The notes under the pieces were generated by a model. The model was not told the origin of the DNA. It did not search any database and saw only the letters and a program-made list of their open reading frames with translations. A DNA stretch of 64,000 nt, from contig JAQVIJ010000001.1 of the NCBI GenBank assembly GCA_028695735.1, forward strand, positions 175,081 to 239,080, read 5' to 3'. Shown piece by piece: positions 29,004 to 37,717 of the stretch; the first letter of the stretch is position 1, and each line of letters starts with the position of its first letter. The translations under genes were made by a program, and so were the position numbers. The DNA is from Deltaproteobacteria bacterium (GTDB taxonomy: Bacteria > Desulfobacterota > Dissulfuribacteria > Dissulfuribacterales > DYLC01).

Positions 29004-29120
29004 CACCCTCCCCTGACAAGGGGAGGGATGGGGTGGGGTTAGCACCCTCCCCTGACAAGGGGAAGGATGGGGTGGGGTTAGCACCCTCCCCTGACAAGGG
29101 GAAGGACGGGGTGGGGTTAG
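29004..29120. repeat. Three tandem 39-bp palindrome-bearing repeats
   Basis: Units start at 29004, 29043 and 29082. They differ by only two bases in total. Each holds an inverted repeat (CTCCCCT / AGGGGA type) around GACA. Because 39 is a multiple of 3, they give an open minus-strand frame (NPTPSFPLSGEGA repeats) that I do not regard as a gene. The rest of the 28744-29220 gap shows no coding region. Confidence 0.9.
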
Positions 29121-29220
29121 CAGATAAACGAAAATTCTGATTTTTCAAGAAATCTTGGGGTGTTAGACGAATTAACTCATCGAAAAAATATGCAATTATG
29201 CCATCAAAGGAAGAGAATTT

Positions 29221-30639
29221 ATGCCAAATAATCCCATTCCCATCTTGACCATCGCTGGTTCCGACTCCGGAGGCGGGGCTGGCATTCAGGAGGACCTGAA
29301 GGTCTTCACCCTCTTGGGCGCCTATGGCTTAAGCGTCATCACGGCCCTGACGGCCCAAAACACTCAAGGCGTACAAGGCGTCCTGGCCACGCCACCTGAG
29401 TTTGTTGCTCAGCAATTGGACGCAGTCCTTTCTGACATAAGGCCTCAAGCCATAAAGATTGGCATGCTGGCCAATAAGGATATCATCGTGGCAGTGGCAG
29501 AGGCCTTGAAACGCCATGCCTTTACCGGCATCCTCGTCATAGACCCTGTCATGGTGGCCAAGGGAGGCCATGCACTTCTGGAGCGAGAGGCGGTTTCGGC
29601 CCTGATTCAGCACCTCTTTCCATTGGCCGATGTCATCACGCCCAATGTGGAGGAGGCATCCGCCCTGCTGGAGCAGCCCATTCGCACTCCACAGGAGGCC
29701 AGGGAGGCGGCATTAAGGCTAAAGGGCCTGCTCAAGGATGCCCCTTCACCTGCCTATCGCTCTCCCCTTAAAATGGTGGTCTTGAAAGGCGGACATCTGC
29801 CGGAAGAAACCGCCACAGACTTCCTCTGCTGCTGTAACGGCAAGCTCAAGGAATACAGCCGGCCTCGGCAGAATACCAAAAACACCCATGGCACCGGCTG
29901 CACCTTCTCCGCGGCACTGACCACATATCTGGCCCAGGGTACCCCCGTAGAGGAGGCGGTGTATTCGGCCAAGCTCTTTACTGACAAGGCCATTTGCGCA
30001 TCATTTCCATTGGGAGCTGGCATCGGCCCTACCAACCCATTGTATCTCTTGGACAATCTGAAGGCCAGATACGAGGTGGTGGAGGCCCTGGAGCAGGCAT
30101 GGCGTTTTTTACAGGGCTTTGAATGCCGAAACATGATTCCAGAGATACAGACCAATTTAGGCTATGCCCTGCCATGGCCTGAGCCCTCCTGGCCCGAAGG
30201 AAGCAGGGATGTGGCCGCATTTCCAGGCCGTATCGTGGCCTTTGAAAGGGGAGTGGCAAGGCTTTCCTCCCCTCGTTTCGGGGCGTCCAGCCATGTGGCG
30301 CGCATCATTTTGACGGTCATGCACTTTGACCGCACTCAGCGTTCGGCAATGGCCATACGATATCGGCCTGAATTCCTGGAAAATGCCAAGCGACTCAATT
30401 ACAGCATGGCGGAATTTTCCAGGCTAAATGAGCCTGAAGAGTCTAAAGCGCGAGAGGGCTCCTCACTCATCTGGGGCGTAAAGGAGGCCATCAACTCCAA
30501 GGGCTCTGTGCCTGACCTCATCTATGACTTGGGGGATGTGGGCAAGGAGCCTGTAATTCGAGTCCTGGGCAAGGACCCCATGAGTGTGGTAAAAAAGGCC
30601 CTGCGCATAGCCGGCCTTCTGTTAAAAGACCATGAATAG
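29221..30639 (+). CDS. thiDN: Bifunctional HMP(-P) kinase / ThiN thiamine-phosphate synthase
   Basis: A 472-residue fusion. Residues 1-265 are ThiD: ILTIAGSDSGGGAGIQEDLK at the start, VIDPVMVAKGGHALL, VITPNVEEASALL, and the ribokinase-type NTHGTGCTFSAALTTYLA. Residues about 285-472 match ThiN, the non-ThiE thiamine-phosphate synthase: MIPEIQTNLGYALPWPE, SRDVAAFPGRIVAFERG, DLIYDLGDVGKEPVIRVLG. It would phosphorylate HMP and join it to the thiazole phosphate. GGAAGAG precedes the ATG. No TPP riboswitch is recognisable upstream. It overlaps the fumarase gene by 8 nt. Confidence 0.92.
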   Translation: MPNNPIPILTIAGSDSGGGAGIQEDLKVFTLLGAYGLSVITALTAQNTQGVQGVLATPPEFVAQQLDAVLSDIRPQAIKIGMLANKDIIVAVAEALKRHAFTGILVIDPVMVAKGGHALLEREAVSALIQHLFPLADVITPNVEEASALLEQPIRTPQEAREAALRLKGLLKDAPSPAYRSPLKMVVLKGGHLPEETATDFLCCCNGKLKEYSRPRQNTKNTHGTGCTFSAALTTYLAQGTPVEEAVYSAKLFTDKAICASFPLGAGIGPTNPLYLLDNLKARYEVVEALEQAWRFLQGFECRNMIPEIQTNLGYALPWPEPSWPEGSRDVAAFPGRIVAFERGVARLSSPRFGASSHVARIILTVMHFDRTQRSAMAIRYRPEFLENAKRLNYSMAEFSRLNEPEESKAREGSSLIWGVKEAINSKGSVPDLIYDLGDVGKEPVIRVLGKDPMSVVKKALRIAGLLLKDHE

Positions 30640-32134
30640 ATTGGAACAAGAGATTTGTGAAATAGTTGCAGCCCTGGTGCGCACCGCCAACACTCAACTG
30701 CCGAATTCGGTGTTAAGGGCCATTTCCGCAGCCAAACAGCAGGAAGACACTCACCTTGCCCGCTTTGTGCTGGGAGTATTGGAGGAAAACGCCGAGATAG
30801 CGGCCAGGACCGGACTTCCCATCTGCCAGGACACGGGCATAGATGTCTTTTTCATAGAAATGGGCCGAAATCTGCCCATAGAACAGTCCATTCACAGCCT
30901 TCTAAACATGGGAGTGGCCAAGGCCACAAAGGAAGGCAGGCTGAGGGCATCGGTCTGTGACCCCCTTACCCGCCTAAACACCAGGGACAACACCCCTGCC
31001 ATTGTGCATGTCACACCTGTGGCTCAGGAGGGCTATCTCTCCATATCTGTGCTGCCCAAGGGCTGCGGCAGCGAAAACATGAGCGCCGTGTGCATGCTGC
31101 CGCCATCTGCGGGCATAGAGGGCGTTATTCATCAGGTATGTCAACAGGTGCAAAAGGCAGGACCTAATCCGTGTCCGCCTGGCATAATCGGCATCGGCAT
31201 CGGTGGAGACCTGGAACAGGCGGCCATTCTTGCCAAAAAGGCGCTTTTGCGGCCCGTGGGCCAGTTGAATGCAAGACCTGATGTGGCGGAATTAGAAGGC
31301 CGACTGCTTCAGGCAATAAACCAGTTGGGCATAGGTCCTCAGGGCCTGGGCGGCAGGACCACCACACTCCATGTGGCAGTAGAGGTCTTTCCATGCCATA
31401 TCGCAAGCCTGCCCGTGGCAATAAACATTCAGTGCCATGCGGCAAGGACTCAAAGGGCCGTATGGCAAAACGGAGTCTGGACCTCGAGTTTTCCGCAATG
31501 CCAGGCCGAAGCGGCGCAGACGGCTACGCCAGGGCCTGATGTAAAGGGGGTCTGCCCTCGGGCCGAAGGCCATTCGGGCATGGCGACACAGGGGCTGGCC
31601 TTCAGTCGCGTGAGCCTGCCTTTAAGCCCCGATGTCATTCAAGGCATGCGAAGCGGCGACCTGTTACTTTTAAGCGGTCCACTCTACACAGGCAGGGATC
31701 AGACTCACAAGAGGCTCGTGGAACTGCTGAACAGAGGCGAGGCCCTACCCATAGACCTCAAGGGCCAGCTCATATACTATGTCGGCCCATCCCCTGCACC
31801 GCCTGGGCTCGCCATAGGCTCTGCCGGGCCCACCACCAGCTATCGCATGGATGCCTACACTCCAAGGCTGCTGGAGTTGGGGCTGGCCGCCACCATGGGC
31901 AAGGGCAGGCGCTCTTTGCAAGTGAGAGAGGCCATGAAGGCCCATAAGGCCGTGTATCTGGCCACCATCGGCGGGGCAGGTGCATACATCTCCCGCTGCA
32001 TTCGCTCCTGTGAGGTGATCGCATTTCCTGAACTGGGCACCGAGGCCCTTTATCGTATGGAGGTGCAGGACCTGCCAGCCATCGTCATAAACGACATAAC
32101 AGGTGCGGATTTTTATGATAATGTCTGCAAGTAA
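30632..32134 (+). CDS. fumA: Class I fumarate hydratase (alpha and beta parts fused)
   Basis: A 500-residue iron-sulfur fumarase. Residues 1-280 are the alpha part, with LPICQDTGIDVFFIEMG, LPKGCGSENMSAVCMLPPS and CPPGIIGIGIGGD carrying the three cluster Cys. Residues about 330-500 are the beta part, with GDLLLLSGPLYTGRDQTHKR, YYVGPSPAPPG and GSAGPTTSYRMD. Many anaerobes encode these as two genes; here they are one. It acts in the TCA cycle or reverse branch. It is followed 12 nt later by the DedA gene. Confidence 0.93.
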   Translation: MNRLEQEICEIVAALVRTANTQLPNSVLRAISAAKQQEDTHLARFVLGVLEENAEIAARTGLPICQDTGIDVFFIEMGRNLPIEQSIHSLLNMGVAKATKEGRLRASVCDPLTRLNTRDNTPAIVHVTPVAQEGYLSISVLPKGCGSENMSAVCMLPPSAGIEGVIHQVCQQVQKAGPNPCPPGIIGIGIGGDLEQAAILAKKALLRPVGQLNARPDVAELEGRLLQAINQLGIGPQGLGGRTTTLHVAVEVFPCHIASLPVAINIQCHAARTQRAVWQNGVWTSSFPQCQAEAAQTATPGPDVKGVCPRAEGHSGMATQGLAFSRVSLPLSPDVIQGMRSGDLLLLSGPLYTGRDQTHKRLVELLNRGEALPIDLKGQLIYYVGPSPAPPGLAIGSAGPTTSYRMDAYTPRLLELGLAATMGKGRRSLQVREAMKAHKAVYLATIGGAGAYISRCIRSCEVIAFPELGTEALYRMEVQDLPAIVINDITGADFYDNVCK

Positions 32135-32146
32135 AAAAGGATTTTT

Positions 32147-32791
32147 ATGGAATTGCTGCTGAAATTTATTGACATCTTTTTACACCTGGATATTCACTTA
32201 AAGGAACTCATAGAGACCTACGGCTTTCTGACTCACTTCATTCTCTTTGCCATCATCTTCTGTGAGACAGGCCTGGTGGTCACGCCCTTTTTGCCGGGGG
32301 ATTCCCTGCTCTTTGCAGCGGGTGCCTTTGCTGCCATAGGTGGTCTGCGCATAGAGCTGCTCTTTCCCCTTTTGGCCATGGCCGCCTTTTTGGGCGACAA
32401 CCTGAACTACTGGATCGGAAGCCAGATAGGGGCCAAGGCCTTTACTCTGAACTCCCGCTTTCTTCGCAGGGAATATCTGGAGAGGACTCAGCGCTTCTAT
32501 GCCAAGCACGGAGGTAAGACCGTGATTATCGCCCGTTTCATTCCCATCGTGCGCACCTTTGCGCCCTTTGTAGCCGGCATCGGGGCCATGAGGTATTCGA
32601 AATTCATAGGATTTAGCGTCCTGGGCTCCTTTCTCTGGATGTCGGTCTTTTTGACAGGTGGCTATTTCTTCGGAAACATCCCCATGGTGAAACGCAACTT
32701 CACTCTGGTGATTTTGGCCATCATAGTCATTTCAGTGATGCCCATGGCCTTGGAGTGGTGGAAGGCCAGGGTCAAGCAAAAGGCCGTATGA
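32147..32791 (+). CDS. DedA-family membrane protein
   Basis: A 214-residue polytopic protein. The family signature is present: FCETGLVVTPFLPGDSLLFAAGA, AFLGDNLNYWIGSQIG, and the FIPIVRTFAPFVAGIGAM loop with paired Arg. DedA proteins move polyprenyl or phospholipid carriers across the inner membrane. A role in recycling the lipid carrier for nearby sugar genes is possible but not shown. It ends in an ATGA overlap with pseF. Confidence 0.92.
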   Translation: MELLLKFIDIFLHLDIHLKELIETYGFLTHFILFAIIFCETGLVVTPFLPGDSLLFAAGAFAAIGGLRIELLFPLLAMAAFLGDNLNYWIGSQIGAKAFTLNSRFLRREYLERTQRFYAKHGGKTVIIARFIPIVRTFAPFVAGIGAMRYSKFIGFSVLGSFLWMSVFLTGGYFFGNIPMVKRNFTLVILAIIVISVMPMALEWWKARVKQKAV

Positions 32792-33501
32792 ACATCGCCA
32801 TTATTACCGCACGAGGCGGCTCCAAACGCATACCCAGAAAGAACATTCGAGACTTCTGCGGCAGGCCCATTATCTCCTACAGCATCGAGACCGCCATTAC
32901 CTCAGGCCTGTTTCAGGAGGTGATGGTCTCCACAGATGACGAGGAGATCGCTGAAATCGCCAAAAGATATGGGGCATCCGTGCCGTTTATGCGCAGTTTA
33001 GAGACAGCCAATGACTATGCCACCACATCTGATGTGCTGGTAGAGGTGCTGACAAATTACAAACAAATGGGCCGCAATTTTGACTATGGCTGCTGTATAT
33101 ATCCCACTGCTACCCTTCTCACTGTCAGTACATTAAAACAGGCCTGGGATATTTTACAAAATGACTCTATCATTCATAGTGTATTTCCAATCATTCAATT
33201 TCCATCAGCTATTCAAAGGGCCTTACGCAGAAATACTGATGGCATAGTGAGCATGTTCAATCCAGAATATATGAATACACGCACTCAAGATTTGGAAAAG
33301 GCCTATTATGATGCAGGGCAATTCTACTGGTTTCATGTCAACACATTTATGGAAAACAAAAGAATTTATGGCGATAAAAGCTATGGTCTAATTATAGATG
33401 AAATGGATGCCCAAGACATAGACAATGAATCTGACTGGAAGATTGCTGAATTCAAATATCAATACAGATTATTGCAGACCAAACAAATGGAGGAAGTATG
33501 A
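32788..33501 (+). CDS. pseF: Pseudaminic acid cytidylyltransferase
   Basis: PseF activates pseudaminic acid to the CMP-sugar. From the Met at 32788, overlapping the DedA stop, it has 237 residues. It starts MNIAIITARGGSKRIPRKNI, the nucleotide-binding signature of CMP-sialate synthetases, followed by GRPIISYSIETA and MVSTDDEEIAEIAKRYGA. The 3' half becomes clearly A/T-rich. The next three genes are pathway partners. A sialic-acid-type synthetase is the alternative, but the neighbours favour pseudaminic acid. Confidence 0.92.
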   Translation: MNIAIITARGGSKRIPRKNIRDFCGRPIISYSIETAITSGLFQEVMVSTDDEEIAEIAKRYGASVPFMRSLETANDYATTSDVLVEVLTNYKQMGRNFDYGCCIYPTATLLTVSTLKQAWDILQNDSIIHSVFPIIQFPSAIQRALRRNTDGIVSMFNPEYMNTRTQDLEKAYYDAGQFYWFHVNTFMENKRIYGDKSYGLIIDEMDAQDIDNESDWKIAEFKYQYRLLQTKQMEEV

Positions 33502-34118
33502 CTAATTTTACAACTGAGCAAGAAAAATTTTGGGCAGGCGAATTTGGAAATGAATATATTCAGCGAAATAGAGACGCAAAGATTATAGCAAACAACTTAG
33601 CCTTTTTTGCTAAGGCATTACAGCATACAACTGAAATCAAAAGCTGCATAGAATTCGGAGCAAACATAGGGCTAAATCTAATAGCATTAAAACAACTTTG
33701 CCCTGATATTCAACAATATGCCATAGAAATCAATTCAAAGGCAGCTAAACAGCTAAAAGATGTCATAGGAGAGGATAATGTATTCGAAGGTTCAATTCTA
33801 CAATACCAACCCCAAAAGCAATTTGATTTGGTTTTATCAAAAGGTGTGTTGATTCACATCAATCCAGATGTATTGGATTCAGTCTATGAAAAGCTATATT
33901 CATCCTCACAAAAATATATCTTACTTGCAGAATATTACAATCCAACGCCGGTCAATATTCCATATCGAGGCCATACAGACAAACTGTTTAAGCGGGATTG
34001 GGCAGGCGATCTCCTTACAAAATACACAGACCTACAACTCATAGACTATGGCTTTGTCTATCGAAGGGACCGCTTTCCTCAAGACGATCTCCACTGGTTC
34101 TTGCTGAAAAAGGCCTGA
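33498..34118 (+). CDS. Pseudaminic acid biosynthesis-associated methylase
   Basis: A 206-residue SAM-dependent methyltransferase-like protein. The SAM site is CIEFGANIGLNLIALKQLCP (about residues 51-70), and LVLSKGVLIHINPD follows. The start FTTEQEKFWAGEFGNEYIQRN and the NPTPVNIPYRGHTDKLFKRDWAG segment are distinctive of the methylase found in pseudaminic acid clusters. Its acceptor is not known; a methylated sugar is the likely product. The gene is strongly A/T-rich compared with its flanks. It overlaps pseF by 4 nt. Confidence 0.9.
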   Translation: MTNFTTEQEKFWAGEFGNEYIQRNRDAKIIANNLAFFAKALQHTTEIKSCIEFGANIGLNLIALKQLCPDIQQYAIEINSKAAKQLKDVIGEDNVFEGSILQYQPQKQFDLVLSKGVLIHINPDVLDSVYEKLYSSSQKYILLAEYYNPTPVNIPYRGHTDKLFKRDWAGDLLTKYTDLQLIDYGFVYRRDRFPQDDLHWFLLKKA

Positions 34119-34122
34119 TTCC

Positions 34123-35169
34123 ATGCTGTTTCTGATTCGAGCCGATGCCTCCTTCAGAATAGGCAGCGGTCACATCATGCGATGTCTGACCCTTGCCCAG
34201 GGCCTTGAGAAAGAAGGCCACAAATGCATCTGGTTCTGTCGCAGGCGCCCAGGTCATCGCATTGAGCTGCTGAAAAATCGAGGCCTTGAGGTCATAGAAC
34301 TCCCCTTTTACGACGACAGCCAGGCCGAAAATCCCTTTTTCATAGGCGGAGAGGTGAGTGAAGAGATTTGCGCCATAAAAACAGTCATAAAGTCCCATTC
34401 ATCTGATTTTATTACATTTATCTCGGATCACTATGGCATTGGAAAGGATTATGAAACGAGGCTGCGGCCCCTTGTTCAGCGCATCTTCGTCATAGATGAC
34501 CTGCAAGAGGCCAGCCATGACTGCGACATCCTCTTAAATCAAAATTACCTCAAGGAGGTCAAGTATGCTCAACTGGTGCCACGCCACTGCCAGGTGCTTT
34601 TAGGCCCGAAGTATGCCCTGTTGCGAAAGGAGTTTTGGGAGGCCCGTCAAAAACTGGCACAGGCACCTGGCCCCCTGTCTTTTTCCAAGGTCCTTGTGTT
34701 TTTTGGGGGAATGGACACTCAAAACCACACCCTAAAGGCCGTACAAGCCCTCATGGCCACACATGAGCCCTTTAGCCCCGAGGTGGTAGTGGGCAAGGAG
34801 CATCCGTCTCTGAATCTGCTGAGAGACCTGCTGTCCTCCATTCATGACGCTCATCTGCATGTGGAGACTCAGCAAATGGCAGAGGTGATGCTGAAATGTG
34901 GTTGGTATTTAGGCTCAGGCGGCACCATCACATGGGAACGCATGTGTTTGGGCTTAACCGGCATCGTAATCCCTGTGGCAGCCAATCAATTGGCCTTTAC
35001 ACAGGCATTGGTAAGGGATGGTTACCAACTGATGCTGAATCACATCGAGGAATTGAATAAAAGCCTGTTAAATAAGCTTGCCAATCAATTGGAATTCATG
35101 CGGCATAAATGTATGGAATTAGTAGATGGAATGGGCACAAAAAGGGTAATTCAATGTCTATTAAATTAA
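34123..35169 (+). CDS. pseG: UDP-2,4-diacetamido-2,4,6-trideoxy-beta-L-altropyranose hydrolase
   Basis: PseG removes UDP in pseudaminic acid synthesis. The 348-residue GT-B-fold protein has FLIRADASFRIGSGHIMRCLTLAQGL at the start with the active-site His, FISDHYGIGKDYE, VIDDLQEASHDCDILLNQN, and GSGGTITWERMCLGLTG near the end. It lies 4 nt after the methylase gene and overlaps pseH by 16 nt. Confidence 0.93.
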   Translation: MLFLIRADASFRIGSGHIMRCLTLAQGLEKEGHKCIWFCRRRPGHRIELLKNRGLEVIELPFYDDSQAENPFFIGGEVSEEICAIKTVIKSHSSDFITFISDHYGIGKDYETRLRPLVQRIFVIDDLQEASHDCDILLNQNYLKEVKYAQLVPRHCQVLLGPKYALLRKEFWEARQKLAQAPGPLSFSKVLVFFGGMDTQNHTLKAVQALMATHEPFSPEVVVGKEHPSLNLLRDLLSSIHDAHLHVETQQMAEVMLKCGWYLGSGGTITWERMCLGLTGIVIPVAANQLAFTQALVRDGYQLMLNHIEELNKSLLNKLANQLEFMRHKCMELVDGMGTKRVIQCLLN

Positions 35170-35621
35170 GACAGGCTGAAGAAAGAGATGCGGCAATACT
35201 TTATGAATGGGCAAATGATACGCTCACAAGAAAATACTCTTTTCACACTAATGCTATTACATGGGATGAACACATTCAATGGTTTAATACAAAACTCCTT
35301 GACAATAACTCAAGAATCTTCATAATGGAAGTTGAACAAGAACCAGTTGGTCAGATTCGATTTGACTTTAGGAATGAGAATACCATTTACATAAGTTATG
35401 CAATAGCTCCAAGACATCGCGGTAAGGGTTATGGCACTCAATTAGTGAAATTGGGTATTGAAACAATAAAAAAATTGGCTCAAAAACGAAAGGTCAATCT
35501 TATTGCTGAAGTAAAAAAAGACAATATCGCCTCTTGCCGCATCTTTGAAAAACACCAATTTACCTTAATCAAAAGCACAGATGATTGTATGACATATGGC
35601 CTTACATTAGAGGGACATTAG
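35154..35621 (+). CDS. pseH: UDP-4-amino-sugar N-acetyltransferase PseH (GNAT)
   Basis: A 155-residue GNAT enzyme from the start MSIKLRQAEERDAAILYEWAND. It has the acetyl-CoA loop APRHRGKGYGTQLVKLG and the C-terminal NIASCRIFEKHQFT. PseH N4-acetylates the amino sugar before PseG acts. The assignment rests on the GNAT fold plus its place between pseG and pseI. The gene is A/T-rich. An upstream ATG would add 15 residues from the pseG overlap. Confidence 0.88.
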   Translation: MSIKLRQAEERDAAILYEWANDTLTRKYSFHTNAITWDEHIQWFNTKLLDNNSRIFIMEVEQEPVGQIRFDFRNENTIYISYAIAPRHRGKGYGTQLVKLGIETIKKLAQKRKVNLIAEVKKDNIASCRIFEKHQFTLIKSTDDCMTYGLTLEGH

Positions 35622-35637
35622 AAAATTGTCATTTTAT

Positions 35638-35666
35638 TCACAACTGCATTGCTCGTGGGCGAAAAG
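35638..35666. repeat. Dispersed intergenic repeat, copy without hairpin
   Basis: TCACAACTGCATTGCTCGT followed by GGGCGAAAA. It is the partner of 28760-28815 but lacks the 29-nt hairpin between the two conserved blocks. The GAAAATT just upstream also resembles the other copy. Confidence 0.75.
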
Positions 35667-35730
35667 GCTAATTTCTCAATGTATCATATAGGTTTCCAGT
35701 TAAAATATAGAAGTCAAGAGGTATCTTGCC

Positions 35731-36774
35731 ATGTCTCCACAAGAAGTCATGAAACTCATCGAACAAGCCCAGCCGTTCATCATCGCTGAGATGTCGGCCA
35801 ACCACAACCAATCCCTGGAAAAGGCCTTGCAAATCGTAAACGCAGCAGCGAAGGCCGGTGTCAATGCCCTGAAACTCCAGACCTACACCCCTGACACCCT
35901 CACCATCGACAAGGCAGACGGCGAGTTCTTCATACACGACTCAAAAAGCCTTTGGCAAGGCGAATCCCTCTATAACCTCTATAAAAAGGCCTATATGCCC
36001 TGGGAGTGGCATGAACCCATCTTCAAAAGGTGCAGAGAACAGGGCATCGTACCCTTTAGCACCGCCTTTGACGCCACTTCCGTGGAACTTTTGGAGGCAC
36101 TGGGCGTCGAGCTCTACAAGATCGCCTCCTTTGAGATAGTGGACATTCCACTGATACAAAAAGTAGCCCGCACAGGAAAGCCCATTCTCCTCTCCACAGG
36201 CATGGCCACGGTGGCGGAGATTCATGAGGCGGTATGCGCCATAAGAGAGACCGGCAATGCCCATGTGGTGCTGCTCAAGTGCACCAGCACCTACCCCAGC
36301 TCCCCTGAAAACTCCCATCTGCGCACACTCCCTCACATGCGACAGCTCTTTGACTGCCCTGTGGGCATCTCTGACCACACCCTGGGCATCGGCGTGGCAG
36401 TGGCAGCAGTGGCCCTGGGCGCACAGGTCATTGAAAAGCACTTCACCTTAAGCCGCTCTGAAGGTGGAGTAGATGCCCCCTTCAGCTTAGAGCCTCATGA
36501 GATGCAGGCATTGGTGGAAGAGACACGGCGGGCATGGCAGGCCTTGGGCAGGGTTCACTACGGGCCTTCAAGGGCAGAGGAGGACTCCCTGGTCTTTCGG
36601 CGCTCCCTCTATGCCGTGCAAGACATAGCAGAAGGAGAGGAATTCACGGAAAAGAATGTGCGCAGCATTCGGCCTGGCCATGGCCTTGCCCCCAAATATC
36701 TGAAAATCCTCTTGGGCAGGCGGGCAAGAAGGGCCATTCAAAGAGGAGAGCCCATCACCTGGGAGATGTTTTAG
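35731..36774 (+). CDS. pseI: Pseudaminic acid synthase
   Basis: PseI condenses 6-deoxy-AltdiNAc with phosphoenolpyruvate. The 347-residue protein has the NeuB fold: PFIIAEMSANHNQSLEKALQ, ALKLQTYTPDT, LLSTGMATVAEI, LLKCTSTYPSSPE and VGISDHTLGIGVAVAA. A C-terminal SAF/antifreeze-like domain (about residues 285-345) has RRSLYAVQDIAEGEEFTEKNVR. The TYTPDT motif favours PseI over NeuB or LegI. It lies 109 nt after pseH across a repeat, and is richer in G/C than pseH. GAGGT precedes the ATG. Confidence 0.93.
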   Translation: MSPQEVMKLIEQAQPFIIAEMSANHNQSLEKALQIVNAAAKAGVNALKLQTYTPDTLTIDKADGEFFIHDSKSLWQGESLYNLYKKAYMPWEWHEPIFKRCREQGIVPFSTAFDATSVELLEALGVELYKIASFEIVDIPLIQKVARTGKPILLSTGMATVAEIHEAVCAIRETGNAHVVLLKCTSTYPSSPENSHLRTLPHMRQLFDCPVGISDHTLGIGVAVAAVALGAQVIEKHFTLSRSEGGVDAPFSLEPHEMQALVEETRRAWQALGRVHYGPSRAEEDSLVFRRSLYAVQDIAEGEEFTEKNVRSIRPGHGLAPKYLKILLGRRARRAIQRGEPITWEMF

Positions 36775-36798
36775 CCTTCAAAGTCCTGGCTTTTTTGC

Positions 36799-37629
36799 CT
36801 AATCTCCAGGCTGCTGTCTGGCATCCAGGGCGTCCCTTAACCCCTCTCCCAAGAGATTATAGCCCAGTACGGTGATCAAGATGGCCATGCCTGGAAAGAA
36901 GGACAACCACCAGGCGATCTCCAGGTTGTCCTTGCCCTCAGTGAGCATATTGCCCCAACTGGGGGTGGGCGGCTGCACACCTATGCCCAAAAAGCTCAGG
37001 GCGCTTTCCACCAAAATCGCCGAACCGATACCCAGGGTAGCCGAGACCAGCACAGGAGCCGCTGCATTGGGCAGGATATGAGAGAAGATGATGCGCAAGT
37101 CAGAGGCGCCTATGATGCGGGCAGCCAGCACAAAATCCCGAGTCTTCAGGCTCAGGAATTCCGCCCGCACCAGACGGGCCACCCCCATCCAGCCCGTAAG
37201 CCCGATGACTACCATGATATTCCAGATGGACGGCTCCAAAAAGGCGATGACCGCCATGATGAGAAATATGGTGGGAAAACAGAGCATTACATCCACAAAA
37301 CGCATCAAAAGCAGGTCTATCCAGCCGCCATAAAAGCCAGCTAATGCCCCAAGAATCGAGCCCACCAGTGTGGCGATGCCCACCGCTACTATACCCACCA
37401 GAAGGGAGATGCGGGCTCCGTAGATCATACGGGAGAGGCAGTCCCTGCCCAAGGAATCCGTGCCAAATGGATGTGCCCAGGTGGGGGGTTGCAGGATGTT
37501 CCACGTGTCTATGACCTGTGGGTCGAATGGGGCAAGCCACGGGGCAAAGGCCGCTGCAATGAACAAAACGGCCACAATGAAAAGGCCTGTCATGGCCGGT
37601 TTATTGTGCTGAAGGCGCTTAAACCACAT
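36799..37629 (-). CDS. Dipeptide/oligopeptide ABC transporter permease (OppC/DppC type)
   Basis: A 276-residue inner-membrane permease with about six membrane helices. Typical segments are APWLAPFDPQ, HPFGTDSLGRDCLSRMIYGARISL, and the EAA-loop region ARIIGASDLRIIFSHILPN. The partner permease, binding protein and ATPases are absent from both sides, so this is an isolated gene here, converging on pseI. Substrate: peptides or nickel are possible in this family, but cannot be told. Confidence 0.92.
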   Translation of the reverse strand: MWFKRLQHNKPAMTGLFIVAVLFIAAAFAPWLAPFDPQVIDTWNILQPPTWAHPFGTDSLGRDCLSRMIYGARISLLVGIVAVGIATLVGSILGALAGFYGGWIDLLLMRFVDVMLCFPTIFLIMAVIAFLEPSIWNIMVVIGLTGWMGVARLVRAEFLSLKTRDFVLAARIIGASDLRIIFSHILPNAAAPVLVSATLGIGSAILVESALSFLGIGVQPPTPSWGNMLTEGKDNLEIAWWLSFFPGMAILITVLGYNLLGEGLRDALDARQQPGD

Positions 37630-37670
37630 ATCTTATTCTTAACAGACTTGCCGACCGATTAAAAGGCACA

Positions 37671-37697
37671 AAAAAAGGGCGCACTTTTGCGCCCCTT
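37671..37697 (-). terminator. Intrinsic terminator after flgM
   Basis: On the minus strand the stem GGGCGCA / TGCGCCC with an AAAG loop is followed by seven T residues. It is 21 nt past the flgM stop and separates flgM from the ABC permease gene. Confidence 0.85.
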
Positions 37698-37717
37698 TGA
37701 AACGGCCCGGAAGGCGA

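Noticed and set aside
29004-29120. Possible CRISPR-like array because of regular 39-bp spacing
   Set aside because: The units are contiguous with no unique spacers between them, and no cas genes are present.
28954-29148. Minus-strand open frame of 64 codons with NPTPSFPLSGEG repeats
   Set aside because: It is produced entirely by the 39-bp intergenic repeats, whose length is a multiple of 3; it has no ribosome site and no independent protein character.
29130-29220. TPP riboswitch before thiDN
   Set aside because: The conserved CTGAGA and ACCTGA elements of a thi-box are not found in the upstream region.
36773-36797. Terminator between pseI and the ABC permease gene (AGCC / GGCT with T run)
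   Set aside because: The stem is only about 4 bp and too weak to list as a feature.
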